This document shows positions 20,460-33,500 of a stretch of DNA of 64,000 nucleotides, piece by piece. The stretch lies in the NCBI RefSeq assembly GCF_035083965.1, contig NC_089722.1:43400697-43464696 (forward strand). The letters are read 5' to 3'. The notes below the pieces were generated by a model that worked only from the letters and a program-made list of their open reading frames with translations, had not been told where the DNA came from and searched no databases. Positions within the stretch are counted from its first letter, which is position 1; every line of letters starts with the position of its first letter. The position numbers and the translations under genes are program-made. This stretch comes from Branchiostoma lanceolatum (Eukaryota > Chordata > Leptocardii > Amphioxiformes > Branchiostomatidae).

Positions 20460-22569
20460 CTGGGGGGTAGAATGGATGGGGTCAGATGAGGGGGGTTGTT
20501 TCTGTTCAGGGGGGTGTCTTCAGTAGTGCGTACAATGACAGCGAGGCAGCACCATGTAGCATCTTTGTCAAACTAACACAACGTGAACTGTCTCTGATTA
20601 TCCAGGTGCTTTCTGCAATGCCCATCACTGAGGAATCTTCGTCCCTGGAGACATCTAGCTGATAGCGAGACATTGATGCCTTTTCGTTACATCATACTGG
20701 CGGACATCAATTCCTTTGGTCAATCTACAGTACTTAGAGAAGTTTTCCAGAAAAAGACTGCGAGTCCAGAACCATAGTGTTCCGTCCATTGAAAACATTT
20801 TTGACAAAAAAAGGAAGAAACGCAGAAAATTCGCACATCTTCAACACAAGAACAGGACGACAACAGTGCACCTCCAGACTCCATTTATTCACCAGTTACA
20901 GACATGACACAAGAGTTCACGTTCCACTGGACAACTACGAACTACCTACAAAAATACCACATAGATTATTTAATATACATGTTTAATTTCTCTTATAGTT
21001 CCTATTCTACAATGTCTTCAGCAGCAAGAAGCAAGAAAGTCCGTTTTTGGAAAGGTTTGAATGAGAGAACTTTGCAGATTGTGAGTTTTATCTTACAAAA
21101 CTAGCATTTTCAAAACAAAGTCATACTGAACTGGGATCTACATGCGATACAGACACAGGAATGTTCACACATTAATCAAAACTTAAACTACACTAAGATC
21201 AGTGAATGCAGAGATCTTATACAAAGTCTGAGCTAGCCATGGAGCTGGCTGTATTCTGACTGAAAGGTTTTGTCCATAGCACACCTGTTTGTACCTAAAG
21301 CTAACTGTAGATCCAATTAACTCAACTGAACCTGAATTTAACTCTTATGGAATTGTTGGCACATTGGAAAAATACATATGTACGACGACATGGCGCTTGG
21401 CAAACTGACTACTGATTTCTATTTCCACATCTCACAAATATCGGAATAGTGAAATGTAAAGTACTCTGATCCTATAAGTTGAGGAGACAATCTTCCAGCA
21501 TCAAATTCCCCCCCTAGCGTTTGAATCCATGGAAGAAATGTGTGGATTTACTTGAGTTTGAAATACACTTCAATCTGCATAATCTCAAAATTTGGTTTAA
21601 AAGTTGGCAGAATCTAGGATTAAAATTTGTGTGACGTGTTACAAAGTTGCAAGACTCCATAACAACGAAGAAGAGCAGCCATAGATCGTAAATGGAATAT
21701 AAAATGTACAGATCTAGATCTAGAAGGCAGGCATAGTTTCAGGTCAACATCCAAACAACAACAGCTTAGTCAGATTAATGCATCTGAGATAGAGCGAATC
21801 TTGATTCTTGAACAGTTCTGTAACATCAAATCTGATACTCTAGCAGGAAACCCTAAGACTGCCACATCCAGAAGAAAGGAATTCAAAGGCTACTAATTCA
21901 GCATCATACTAGTAATCCCTTAGGTATGAAAAATTCAGATCATCCAAGTGATGACACATTTTTGTTTCAAATGTGGCAGTTCTAAGAGTGCCCAGCAGAC
22001 TTACCGGTAAGAGAATTAATGTTACAAAAACTTACATGTTTATTGCCCCATGAGGCCGAACAAACTGGACACCACAGATTACATCCCCTGGTGACACCAA
22101 ATTATGTCACACCAGAGAGACAGAAACAAGGAAATCTAGCTTTTCTTCATATTTTTTTTTTTTACATGAACAGTATTTCACAGTAAGTTTTTATATGCTC
22201 ATTTTTGACACTTTTCTCCTGTGGTGGTTTTGCCAAATTAAAGTACAGAGCTAAGAGCAACTTCATTCATGACAAGTTGTTGCTGGCCTTGAAAAATCAC
22301 CTTATTTTTTCTTGAACATGCTAGAATCAATGTGATCTCTGATGTCATCCATAAAATCCAGTTAGTCCAGCCCAACATCAGCACCCTCAAACAGTGCCTA
22401 CCAGTGGCAGGTTTTGAAAGACAGTAAAGTTGGGCTTTTTGCTGCATCTTTTCTCAGGTGCCAAACAACAACACACTACACGTCTGACACATGTACACTG
22501 ATACCCCCCACCCAAGGCCACACCAGCTTAATTCATTGGTTCTTGTTCATAAAAATCCCACAAAAAACA

Positions 22570-22640
22570 CAACTGACAGATCAACATGAAACCAGAGTCA
22601 GGGGAGAAAGTCTGTACCTTGGTACAGACAGGCAACACTT
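22570..22640 (-). repeat. dispersed repeat family (GGTACAGACTTT), minus-strand copy
   Basis: Contains GGGGAGAAAGTCTGTACCTT. Related to copies at about 31970, 32820, 55590, 56745, 59285, 60975 and 61975. Confidence 0.5.
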
Positions 22641-23878
22641 TCAGGCTGGCTAGAACACTGTCGTACACACAGTTAACGTTAAAACACTGAGATTCATGCT
22701 TTCATGATGTCCTCTTCCCAAATGGTCGCAAACAACTTTCTCATGAGAACCAAAGGAATAACTTGGTATGGCCTTAGTGTACATTGGACCCGATACCCTG
22801 AGTTATATACATACAACTGCCCCCCTCCCACACCCAACCCCATACACACACCCAGGAAAGCCCAGTAGGTATACAGATAGCAACACCAAGGATTTACATG
22901 AAAACTACATTTCATGACAGATTTTTGAGTTCACATGAAGACATTGTTTTATCTTTGCTACATTAAATATTTCCACACTTCAGTCCTGTTGTGGAAGTCA
23001 ACAGGATCCGGGAAGTATCCTTCTCTTTGGATAATTCACTCAAAAGAAATCTGATAGTGATCATACAGAAATTCTGATAAAATCCAAATCCAAAACTTTT
23101 CACAACACGTAGCCAAGTCATACAACTCTTCATAAGGTCCAAATCCTCACTTTGCATGGAAGACATCAAATTATTGATTTAATAATTGTACATTTTGTCC
23201 CACCATCTACTTTCTATTGCACATTTTTACACAGCTTTAACCTCCCCCTGCTGAGTCAGCCCTTTGGCACAACATCTGTACTGGGTACAGGATCACACAG
23301 CAGGAGGGGGGTTAAAAGTATCAAATAAAGTACACAATGTCATGTAATACTGTAAGTCCATTCATTTTCGCGGTGGTTTTATTTTGCTAAAGGCTTGGAT
23401 AGGAGGAAAAAAAAGTTTCGCCATGTTTTGAAGTTGAAACCATTCTGTAGTACAGTATAGTGATAGGTTGGAAATGCACATTCGCAGTGCCAGCAGTTTG
23501 CAATAGAGAGGTTACCACCACACGCTGTGAGTTACCACCAAACATCGGAAATAAAACCATCGTGAAAGTTTCGAGAGTTACAGCAATACTTGCACCTAAG
23601 GCCTACATGTACAACATGTACATATCAGTCTATAAGGTGCCTCTATTCCCATTATATGCATAGGTCATAATCAAGCCTACAAATATACAAGTCATGTATC
23701 TACACATGTAATATTTGATTTAGCTGGCAGTGGGCCTTTACAAGAACAAATTAACTAAACCTTAAATTAAAATTACCTAAACCTTTTAAGAATCTTTTAA
23801 TTATAGAACACAAAATAAATGCATATTTTTTACATTGTCGGCATCCCGTCAAAGTATAACAAAGGACACACTTTCCTT

Positions 23879-23884
23879 TTTATT
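23879..23884 (-). promoter_or_regulatory. candidate poly(A) signal for SLC25A1 exon 6b
   Basis: Minus-strand AATAAA, about 580 bases after the exon 6b stop. Confidence 0.4.
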
Positions 23885-24462
23885 TTAAAAGTAATACAAT
23901 TAGTAAAGGAATGCTAAAGAAGGTGTTTTTTCTTATCCTTTTTCAACAATTCTAGAAAAAATTGTACCCAGCAACCTTTCCTTCACAAAAAAATCTAATT
24001 AACAATTTTTTGGGTTAAATCTTATAATTACTTTCTTTCTATGTTAATATATCTGGTCAATGTCATGGCAACCAACCATCAAAGACAAAAAGACAAAAAA
24101 AATTGAAGTCGATGATTAAAAAGGTGTTATACAAACCATGCTGTACTGGTCATTTTCATGGCAGATTTTCATGGCACACGGATTTCCACATATTAATGAA
24201 GACATCACATTTTCATGCCAAGACTATAAGGCCACAGCAACTTCATTTGTTGGTCCCATTTGAAAAAACACACAAAAGGGCCAAAGCTTTTCACCTTCTT
24301 TTCTGTCACCATTTTTGTGTGAAATAATCTGAGAACCAACTAATGACATTGGATTGGCCCAAATGAGAGGGATGTTTAGGAAACATGCATGAAAAACCAC
24401 CGCACAATGGACAAACGTCGTCGTCGTGGAGTTAGCACCCAAACAATCCGACCGGCGCAGAG

Positions 24463-24577
24463 TTATTCGGTCTTCCAGACCGTGTTTAACATCTTCACGA
24501 CTTCTTCGTAAATAACGAACACCAGCGCGACGTCCAAACACACGCGGCTTAGTCGCGGGAGTGTGCCCTTGTAAAAG
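24463..24577 (-). CDS. SLC25A1: SLC25A1 terminal exon 6b (conserved version)
   Basis: Acceptor TCCGCAG, then one base, [18 protein letters not shown], a [10 protein letters not shown] helix end and NTVWKTE-stop. This is the version closest to the vertebrate C-terminus. At 115 nt it has the same length as 6a, so the two arose by exon duplication. Confidence 0.88.
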
Positions 24578-27500
24578 CTGCGGACGAAAGGGAGAAACAA
24601 ACCCATGCATCAATGGACACACAAAACCCCAAACATGCAGCAAAAAGTTACAACGTCAAGACTACGTCAGGACGGCAATCGCACGACATACACATGGCTG
24701 AAAAGCTGAGAGAGAATTACAAAATGTAGGCAGTCACCAAGCGTTCATCGCACGGCACTACCACACTCGCTAAAGCATCACAAGAAGCAATGGTTAACTT
24801 CAGAACACATTTGTGTAAATAGTGCAAACAAAATCACAAATGCCATATCCAATCACACACAGGCCAGCCAAGGAATTGTGCCTTTGTAAAAACACAAAGG
24901 ACAACACAAAAATATCAATCATTATTTCTGCGTGCAAATTTGAGACATCCGAAACCATGCTGAAACAGTTCCATGCGTACCCATACTGGCATCCAAGGCA
25001 GCTACATGGTTCTTTCTTTACAAAAACACTTCAAGGCATTAGTAAGGATGTGTGAGTATATCTTATATGTTTCAATTGCAGGGAAACCTTGTGGTGTATC
25101 TACATGTAAAGACGTAAGTGCAGGAATGGTTGGGATCAGGCACATGAAAACGAAGGCAGGCTCACAGCAGGACATGCATGGAAAGTAAGAAAACAGAAAA
25201 AACAGACTTCTTAAAGAGAAACCAGCAACACCTGAAAGATGACATCCACTCAAAAATGAACTGAAGGTATTCCATTGTGTGATCATCAAGTCTTAAAGAT
25301 GGTGTCGGCATGTGAAAAAACTGCTGTTGTTTCATTTGTACCTTCTCTGAAAAGTCCTATATTTTGTGTATATGTGTCCTTTTTCTATAAATTGCCACAT
25401 ATACATGTCATTAATGTTAGGGGTATTGGACGCCCGGTAAAACCGGTTACACGGCCAGAAAAACTTCTACTTGTAGTAGTAAGACCGGTGCATATACTGG
25501 AATCAGGCACTACAAATGTGTGATATGATGAGGATTACTTGATACTGCCTTTCTGCTGAGTGAGTTGCATCCTTTCTAATACACCGAACGGTCCTGATGT
25601 ATTTTTCTCATTGCACATACATGAATTTGTATGCATAATTGGCTTGGAATTGATGGATACATGATTGATAATGCTTCCTGTATTATAATGTGTATCACTG
25701 AGCTGAAAACTTACTACTTCTATTGCATCATGCGTGTGTACGTTTTTCCAGTCAACTCGATAAAAAGCAAGAAAGAACCTCAACAAAAGCGGTTTTCAAA
25801 GACCTTTTATTTCTTATTTCCTCAATCTTACATATTTTGTCCCAAATACGATATATAAGTTACAAAGACACAATGACTTAGCAAAGTTTAAGTCCCAAAG
25901 AGTCAGACTCAGCAACATCAATGATTTAGTTTCTTCTTGTGACATATTTGTAGGACTTAAAGAAATCTCATTAGCACTGGCGTTGTTTGTATTAAACTTT
26001 AAAGGCTCAAGCAACAAAAAGTTCTGTTTCCCATCACAGCATCCACACCCCCAAATTAAAACTGACCTAATGTAAACAGGTTTTGGGGTTCTTAGATCCA
26101 AAGATAAGACTTTCCTTGATAGATTAAGGAACCAGCAGGTTCGAGGTTGACTTTAAGTCGGTTCCGTTTCAAGGATTTTTAAGATCACTTTTCAGGCCAG
26201 TCACTATTCAAGCCCCAAAATTCTATAGGACTGACCTAAAAAAAAAGGATTTGGGGTGCTAAGATCCAAAAATAAGACTTTCCTTGTTAAATCAAGCAAT
26301 CAGCAAGTTCAAGCTCTACGCTGAGTCCTTCCTACTACTTTAAGGATTTTTACGATCATGTTTTTGTCAACCCCCAAGTATCTCAGGACTTGCCTAAAAT
26401 AAACTGGATTCTACTACGTACCATAAGACTTTCCATGTTGAATGCTGAGTCCTATCCCCTACTATACTAGTAAGGATTTTTACCAGCATTTTTTGGGTCA
26501 GTCAAAATTCAAAACCTCAAATCCTATGTACAGGCGAACTGACCTAAAATAAACACGATTTGGGGTCCTAAGATCCAAAATAAGACTTTCCTTGTTAGAT
26601 TCTAATTTTAAAAAAATTCAAACAAGACTTCCATTGATAAATCAAGCAATCAGCAAGTTCAGGATAGCTTCTGAGCCTTCTTTGCTACTGTAAGGATCAC
26701 TTATCAGGCCAGACAACAGCAATGAACTTGACAGCCTCCTCGTAAATGGTGAAGACGAGCGCAGCGTCCAGACAGACCCGGCCGAGACGCGGCACGGTCC
26801 CCTTATAGAAGCTGTGATCGGCACACACACACACAGACACACGCAGCGTTAGGCAGGGACAGAGAGAAGGAGGGAGGAGAAAAGAGACGACAGAAGAACA
26901 CGATCATCACTCTACATTTGGAAAGACACTGGGAATGTGGAAATACATGTAACCTTAACCTGAAGCCTTATAACTTGTCATTGAATTTAACATGAAGTTT
27001 TAGTATGAATCAGTAAATGTAAGTGAAATTAAGCTTCCTAATATATGCCATGAGTAAAGTTCCATCACGTTGGTACTAGTATAGATTACTGATACTACAG
27101 TTTTGTTTCACACAACCTGAAGGTTCTTCTTCTTATCTCCCAACGCAGAGAAGTAGCTAAAATCATCATGACCCTAGAGAAGGGACTAAAAGGACTACTG
27201 AAGTGTTGGCTGGTAAGAAGAGAAACTTTATAGGGTGCATGAAAACTACAACACATGTGCCCTTTTACTGCCTGTCCGCCCTAAAAAGTCTGATTCTTTT
27301 CGGTACAGGTCCAAAATCCTGCATCATTGTTGTATCCGTATCTGTACTTTGAAATTCATACGAAGTATACAAGATGCAGACTTAAAATTGTGACTAAAGA
27401 TGCGTAGATCCAACCACAAAGGCAAAAATTTAGCACTGGAAAAGATGGAACGTGGAACGTGGCGCAACCTATAGCTAGTTCTGTTAGTGTTACTATAGCT

Positions 27501-30500
27501 GTTCACTAATGTTTGTGTCATTTTTGAAGAGCACATTGTACAGGTCCTCTGCAACTGTACCTGTATGGTATGTTATGTTATAGTTATACTGTGTGTATTT
27601 AGGTACAAATCCAACGCCAAGTCATAAAGGCGTAGAGCTAATCAGGTTTCCCAGTTCCCAGTGTCTTTCCAAATGTGAAGTGGAAACAGACATCATCGGA
27701 CAACACACAGCAGAGACCCAGAAAGGTACAGATAAGGAGCCAACAGTCATCCTTATGCCCCACCCATGGTCCTAGGCATGGATCCTACTGAATGGGTGCC
27801 ATGCAAATTTGGAACGATTTCAAATCGGTACAGGAAATCATATGGCTTTATCAAATTTGTCCCAATGTTACTTAAAATCTTCTCCCTGCTGCCTAACTCT
27901 GTAACCAATAGGAAATTGGGTGCCAAACGGCTTCTTCAGTGTTAAAAGTTAAAGTGACCTGGGCGTCTTGAAAAGACGCATAGGGGTGGCGCCCATCTCC
28001 ATTTCTATAGCCCTTGGGCCACACACATTTGTGTAAGTCACTACAGCAGGGGGCTGGTCCGCTGGTAGTGATGTGTGTTTAAGGTTACTTCAGTGTGCTG
28101 AAGGTTAAAACAAACAAACTGGAAGGGGCTTTGTACAAGCACTTATAAGGCACTAATGGGCTAGTGGAATGCAGAGCACAAGTCAGTAAGGAAGCTTCCA
28201 TAGTTAGGACCTGAGACATACGGCCATGTTGGGGACTGAGACTGATGATGCACAGACAGTACAGCGGCCGCTCAGTATCTCTACTTTCCTGGGTTTCTGA
28301 TACAGACAACAGGACGGCACACAGAGAAAGAAACGCTATGGTTCTTATCATACTGAGGATCAGCTGAAATATAATACTATCTCTTTTTTGTCTTTCAAAA
28401 GATCAGCAGCTTTTGTCATAGCATAGCTAACCTAAAGTATTTTCTAAAGACTAAAGTTTGTCTTTTTCTGTTCCTATTTCTCCAAAATCATTTGACACTC
28501 AAGGAATTCATATTTTTCTCTGCTTCCGAGAAGGACATTGCTGAATATATATTCTGATATTTGCAGGCAGTAAGAAGCATGTGATGAAGTTGTCAGTAGA
28601 AGTGAAAGGTGAAAATGAAAACCAAAAGTGCGACGTCAACAGACAAGGAAACTCAGAGATGACTTGAAAACTGAAGGATTCAGCATGGTGATATCTACAC
28701 AGTACTGGTGCAACTATCAGTGGAGGATGAATGGGGAATGACACACACAAAGAAAAATGATGTCTGGAGGTGCAGTACTGTTAAAGGTTGCTAGGTGGAG
28801 CTGCTGCAAAGTGAAGGGAGCATGATTTGGGGCTTGGTAAAAGTCAGCATTCAGAAAGGGTGAATTTGTTGGACAAAGCTTTGATGGTAAGTTCAGCGAG
28901 GACCACATTGACTGACATCTATAAACTTCAGAATAAGGCTACACAAAGCTGACTTTATGGATGAAATATTAAATGTGTGCACATTTTTTTTTTAATAGAG
29001 ACCTTGCTCCTCTCCACATTGGAGATGCCAATTGAAAATAGATTTGGATTTAAAGTTGCTGTAAATTAAGAAAGTATGTGACTATGACTGTCATAAAACT
29101 GTTGAGAAACAACTACATGTTATCAAATGTTTAATCAGTAGAATAGTTCAGGTTGGTCTTTTTAGTGCTCTTTTACCTCAGATTTCTCGTTTCCAGAACA
29201 TGTCATCCATAAAACCCAGCCTGTGTAGCTACGACTAGAAACTGAAGTGAGGAGAGTGTACTCACGCCCGCGGTCCTTCGTGTTTCGCGATCTTGACCGC
29301 GCAGTCCCACGCACTCTTGTACTTGTGTGCCTCAAGGCCCTGCAGACAAAAAAACACATGTGTCGGTCTCACATGGCAGTTTCACATGTAGGTCTCACAT
29401 AACAGTTTCACAGGTGGGTATCACAGGTTTTGTCACATGTGAGTCACATATGTCTGTTTAATACATTTGTCTCACATGTTTCTTTCACAAGTGGGTCTCA
29501 TATTGCTGTTTCACACCGGGGTCTCATACTGGTCTTACTGGTAGATCTGTTATACAAGTGGGTCTCATGTCAATTTCACAGGTGGGTATCATATATTAGT
29601 TTCACAGATAGGTATCACAGGGATGTTCTGCGGGTGGGTCTCATCACTTGTCTGTTAACTCCTGGTTCTGTAAACAGCAAGGATCTCTAATGTTGACTCC
29701 TACTGACTGATGAAAGTGATTGACTACATGAGGGGCAGCGAACAGGACCGAAGAACTGGGTGAACCCTGACCTGCATCCTGGTCTTGACCACGTCGATGG
29801 GCGTGTTCCCGAAGACGCTGGCCGCGCCCGCCGTGGCGCCGAACGCCGCCGTGATGAAGGGGTTAATGTTTTTACTGAGGTCGTCGCCGCGGTACCAGTC
29901 CTTTAACGAGTTCATCACCAGGAATCGGATCGCCTGATTGGACCCCTGCTTCAGTATCGTGGGAAACAGACCTTTGTAGGTTCCACCGATTCCTGGAGGG
30001 GAATAAAAAAACCTGTCAGAGCTGTCAGTCAAGTCTGTTACCATGGTAATGACCTGGAATCGAGTAGCCTGATTGGTCCCCTATTTTAGTACCTAGGAAA
30101 CAAACCATTGTAGGTTCCACCGATTCCTGAGAGAGTAAAAACACTTGTCAAAGCTGTCAATCATGTCTGTTACCATGACGATACCATCATCTAATTCAGT
30201 GTATTGTACACATTTCCAATAGCCTCTCTCACCAGCTTTATAGCAACAGGAGCTCGGAGCTAAGGCTTTGCAAAAAGATACTGATTCAGAAATACTCATG
30301 GCTAAGTGCTGTCACTTTGTGGTCGCCATGGCAAGTTATGAGCTAACAGTTGGCTTTTTGCTGCAAAGTTTCGGGAATAATTACAACAGTGAGAAGAAGG
30401 TCTGTACAACTTTCTAACCATCATTTTCGTTAAGGTGAGACTGATTTCTCAAGTCATGGTCATTCCCTCACCCTGTTCCCTAGTGTCCTTAACCCCATGA

Positions 30501-33500
30501 CTTACCCTGTTCCCTGACGATCTCCCTGACTCCGTGGAAGAAGCCCCTGTACCTGGGGTTGCCCGATGTCTGGTCGTGGATGAACTTGACCTTTACCGTC
30601 TCCATGGGCGTGACCACCAACACGGCCTCCGACGCGCCTGCCATCAGCCCGCATAGAAAGCTGTTGCCCTTTGACAGTTGACCTCTCTCGTTACGCATCC
30701 TGTTACTGAATAACTCAAAGGCACCAAACCTGTAGGGAAAAGGTCAGGGGACAAAGGTCAGAATGCAAAGGTCAGGAGTTCAAAAAAAGACTATTTTTCA
30801 ATGACACCAAAGCACAACCAAAGGCTGGGGTGTCATGTTTGTTCACCACGTTTGTTCATCTCTGACTGTCCCAGGCAACGAAACACTTTCCTTTAAACGA
30901 TACACCAGTTATCACGACTGCAAATTATACTTCTGTAAATGTGCAGAATTTCTGCTACAGCATAAACCATTTCTATACTGTATATAAGTGCAGAGCTGCA
31001 TTATCACAACTGTGCATGGATGAAGGTCAGACATCAAGGTAATAAAATACTCAAAAATTACTCAAGCAGAGTTGGATAAATTTTGTAAATGGTCAGACGT
31101 TTCAGAATGCTTCTGCTGGCTTTCGTCGGTGACTTAAAGACTTTGTCAGTGACCAAAAAAATATATTGTGCAAATTCCAGTCTGTACCTGACAGCTGCTT
31201 TAGGTATGGACCCGTAGACGAGTGAGCTGAGCCCGCGGTACAGCCCGCGGACGCCGTGGTCCCGTACCGTGGCCTGGACGCAGTGCGCCGGCCCGCGGTA
31301 CTTGGGTGGGTTCGCCTTCTCGTCAAGCTGAAGCTGTGTTTTGACGTACTCCGTTGGGAAGGTGATGCAGATCTCAATCCCACCTGCGATGCCACCTGGG
31401 ACAACAAACAAACAAACGAGTAAAAATGGTATACCAACTACAATGGCGTCTGTGTAGCACAGTGGCAGAGCGTCTGGCTATGAACCAATAAGACCCAGGT
31501 TCAATCCCCAGTGGAGTACCCAGACATGTCCGGACATGCACCCAGACGTTGTGCCCTTGGGAAAGGCACTTAACACACATTTTCCCATGTCCTAAGCCCA
31601 GCAGTAGGGTTTGGGTTGGCGTTAGGAAGGGCATCCAGCCGTAAAAACTCTTGCTACAAAAAAGGACTTGCACTTGATGAGGAGTTCTGGGGCTTCCCTA
31701 TCCATGTGCAAGCACGTCTAACCCCCAGATGATGGGAAACAAAAGACGTTAAATTGGATAGAGAGAGAGAGAATGTCACTTTGGGACAACAGGTGAGTTA
31801 AACATTCACTCACAACAATTCATTTCCTAGCTAGTTTCATGGACACAAACAAACTTTATTTTACTTTTAGCAAAATGTCATGATAGAAGCTGGGAGAAAA
31901 TCTTAAATCTGATTCAAGCAAAGTTATCTCCTTGGATTTTGGAAATATCATCAAGACGGCTGTGAGGAAAACTTGAGTCTGTCTACATCATGTATATCTT
32001 CTCCCTGAAACTGCCTCAGTACTAAGGTACAGACTTTCTCCTCAGACTCTGTTTTAGTGTTGGTCTCCAGGTTCAACATCTTTAAAAAAAAATCTGAGAA
32101 CCAAAAATGATATTGGAGTGGCCCATCACTAGATCTTACTGAATCAATAGGAAATTACATCTTGACCAATATTATTTCCCATAAAATGCGGCAGCACGTT
32201 CCTTAACATCACTAACGAGGCTTCCATCTAATTAACAACGACCTGGATACCAGTGAAGTGATTTGTGCTGATTAGAGCGATACTTCATCCCCTGCGCTGC
32301 TCACGCGCACAAAACTTAATTCTGGTCACACAGCGCAGTTTGTCATCCATGTTACCATGACAACCGTGGGCGGAAAAGCCCCTCCCCCCTAGGCCGAACA
32401 ATCATTTTCTTTATTTGTTTGACGTTTAATCTCAGGACATGATTCAGAGCATGAAGATTAAGTTGTGCCACAATTGATTCTAATTTCTCATGCAAATGTT
32501 GTTTCTCTGTCCTAAAAGTCAGCAGAGAGGGCCGGGAGGAAAACACATAAAGTAGAGTAGGGTAGAAAGCTTTATTTTCCTTGGATGGCCCTGTCGGCCT
32601 GTACAATGTGTAGACATGGCCAATATTCCCAGAGGTCCAAGTGGAGGGGGTGGGGTGGGGTGACATCATTTAAATAAAGCTAGTAGTATTGTGTAATTTG
32701 TGTAAATAAAATTTTCAATATCATACTCCTCATCATGATCAAGTCATACAAAGTACAAGTTATAATCGTACTAGTAACTGTCAGGCCAGTCGCTCGAATT
32801 CGTTTTCTACATCATGGTCTTAAAAGTTTGTATGTATCACATCCCTGAAACTGTGTGTACCATAAGGTACAGACTTTCCCTCGCAGTCACACTCTAGCTA
32901 CGTTTTCATGTTGATTTTGCAGTTCAGCCTCTTTTATAAAAACTGAGAACGAAAAAATTGAATTGGTGCGGCCTTGTGAAAAATAAGCATCTTTAAATGA
33001 TGACCTTCCAATTCTACTACTTCTCACACTAGGTTTTGACAGCCGTGAATAATAATTCACAAGTAAATGCCCCACTGGTCATACAATAATCTCAATTTCC
33101 AGACAAGTATAGGATAGCATTCACATGCAATGAGAGTTACCCTTGAGGTGGCCCTGAATCTGAATCTAATAAACCATCAGTGTACGAGACCAGCTGGGCC
33201 GCGTCAAGTCATACTCGTGTTTGACGTCAAAACAGACCATCAAACAGGTAGTACATATAACATAAAGGTGTCATTTTGTAAATCATATACAATCAAAATC
33301 TGTGTACAATGAAATTTTTGTTTGAACTATAAGATTAAGAAGCTCTATAACACTTTGTCAAAACAAAGATATTTCCTTTTCAGCTACAATCTTTTAATAA
33401 CCAAATCAAATCAAATCAAACCAGCCAGCTAACTTGTCCCTGCCCAGTAAAAGGTCCCATGAATTCCCCAGATCACCATCATGACATATTTACCCCCCAT

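Larger units (their letters stand above)
20460..24462 (-). other. interval between alternative exons 6c and 6b
   Basis: Intronic for isoform 6c; its left part beyond 6b is the probable 3' UTR of 6b. It holds poly(T) runs and a dispersed-repeat copy near 22570-22640. No further version of the terminal exon was found here. Confidence 0.5.

Noticed and set aside
31443..31515. tRNA gene
   Set aside because: Only the promoter-bearing half resembles a tRNA. No acceptor-stem pairing is seen and a SINE body follows.
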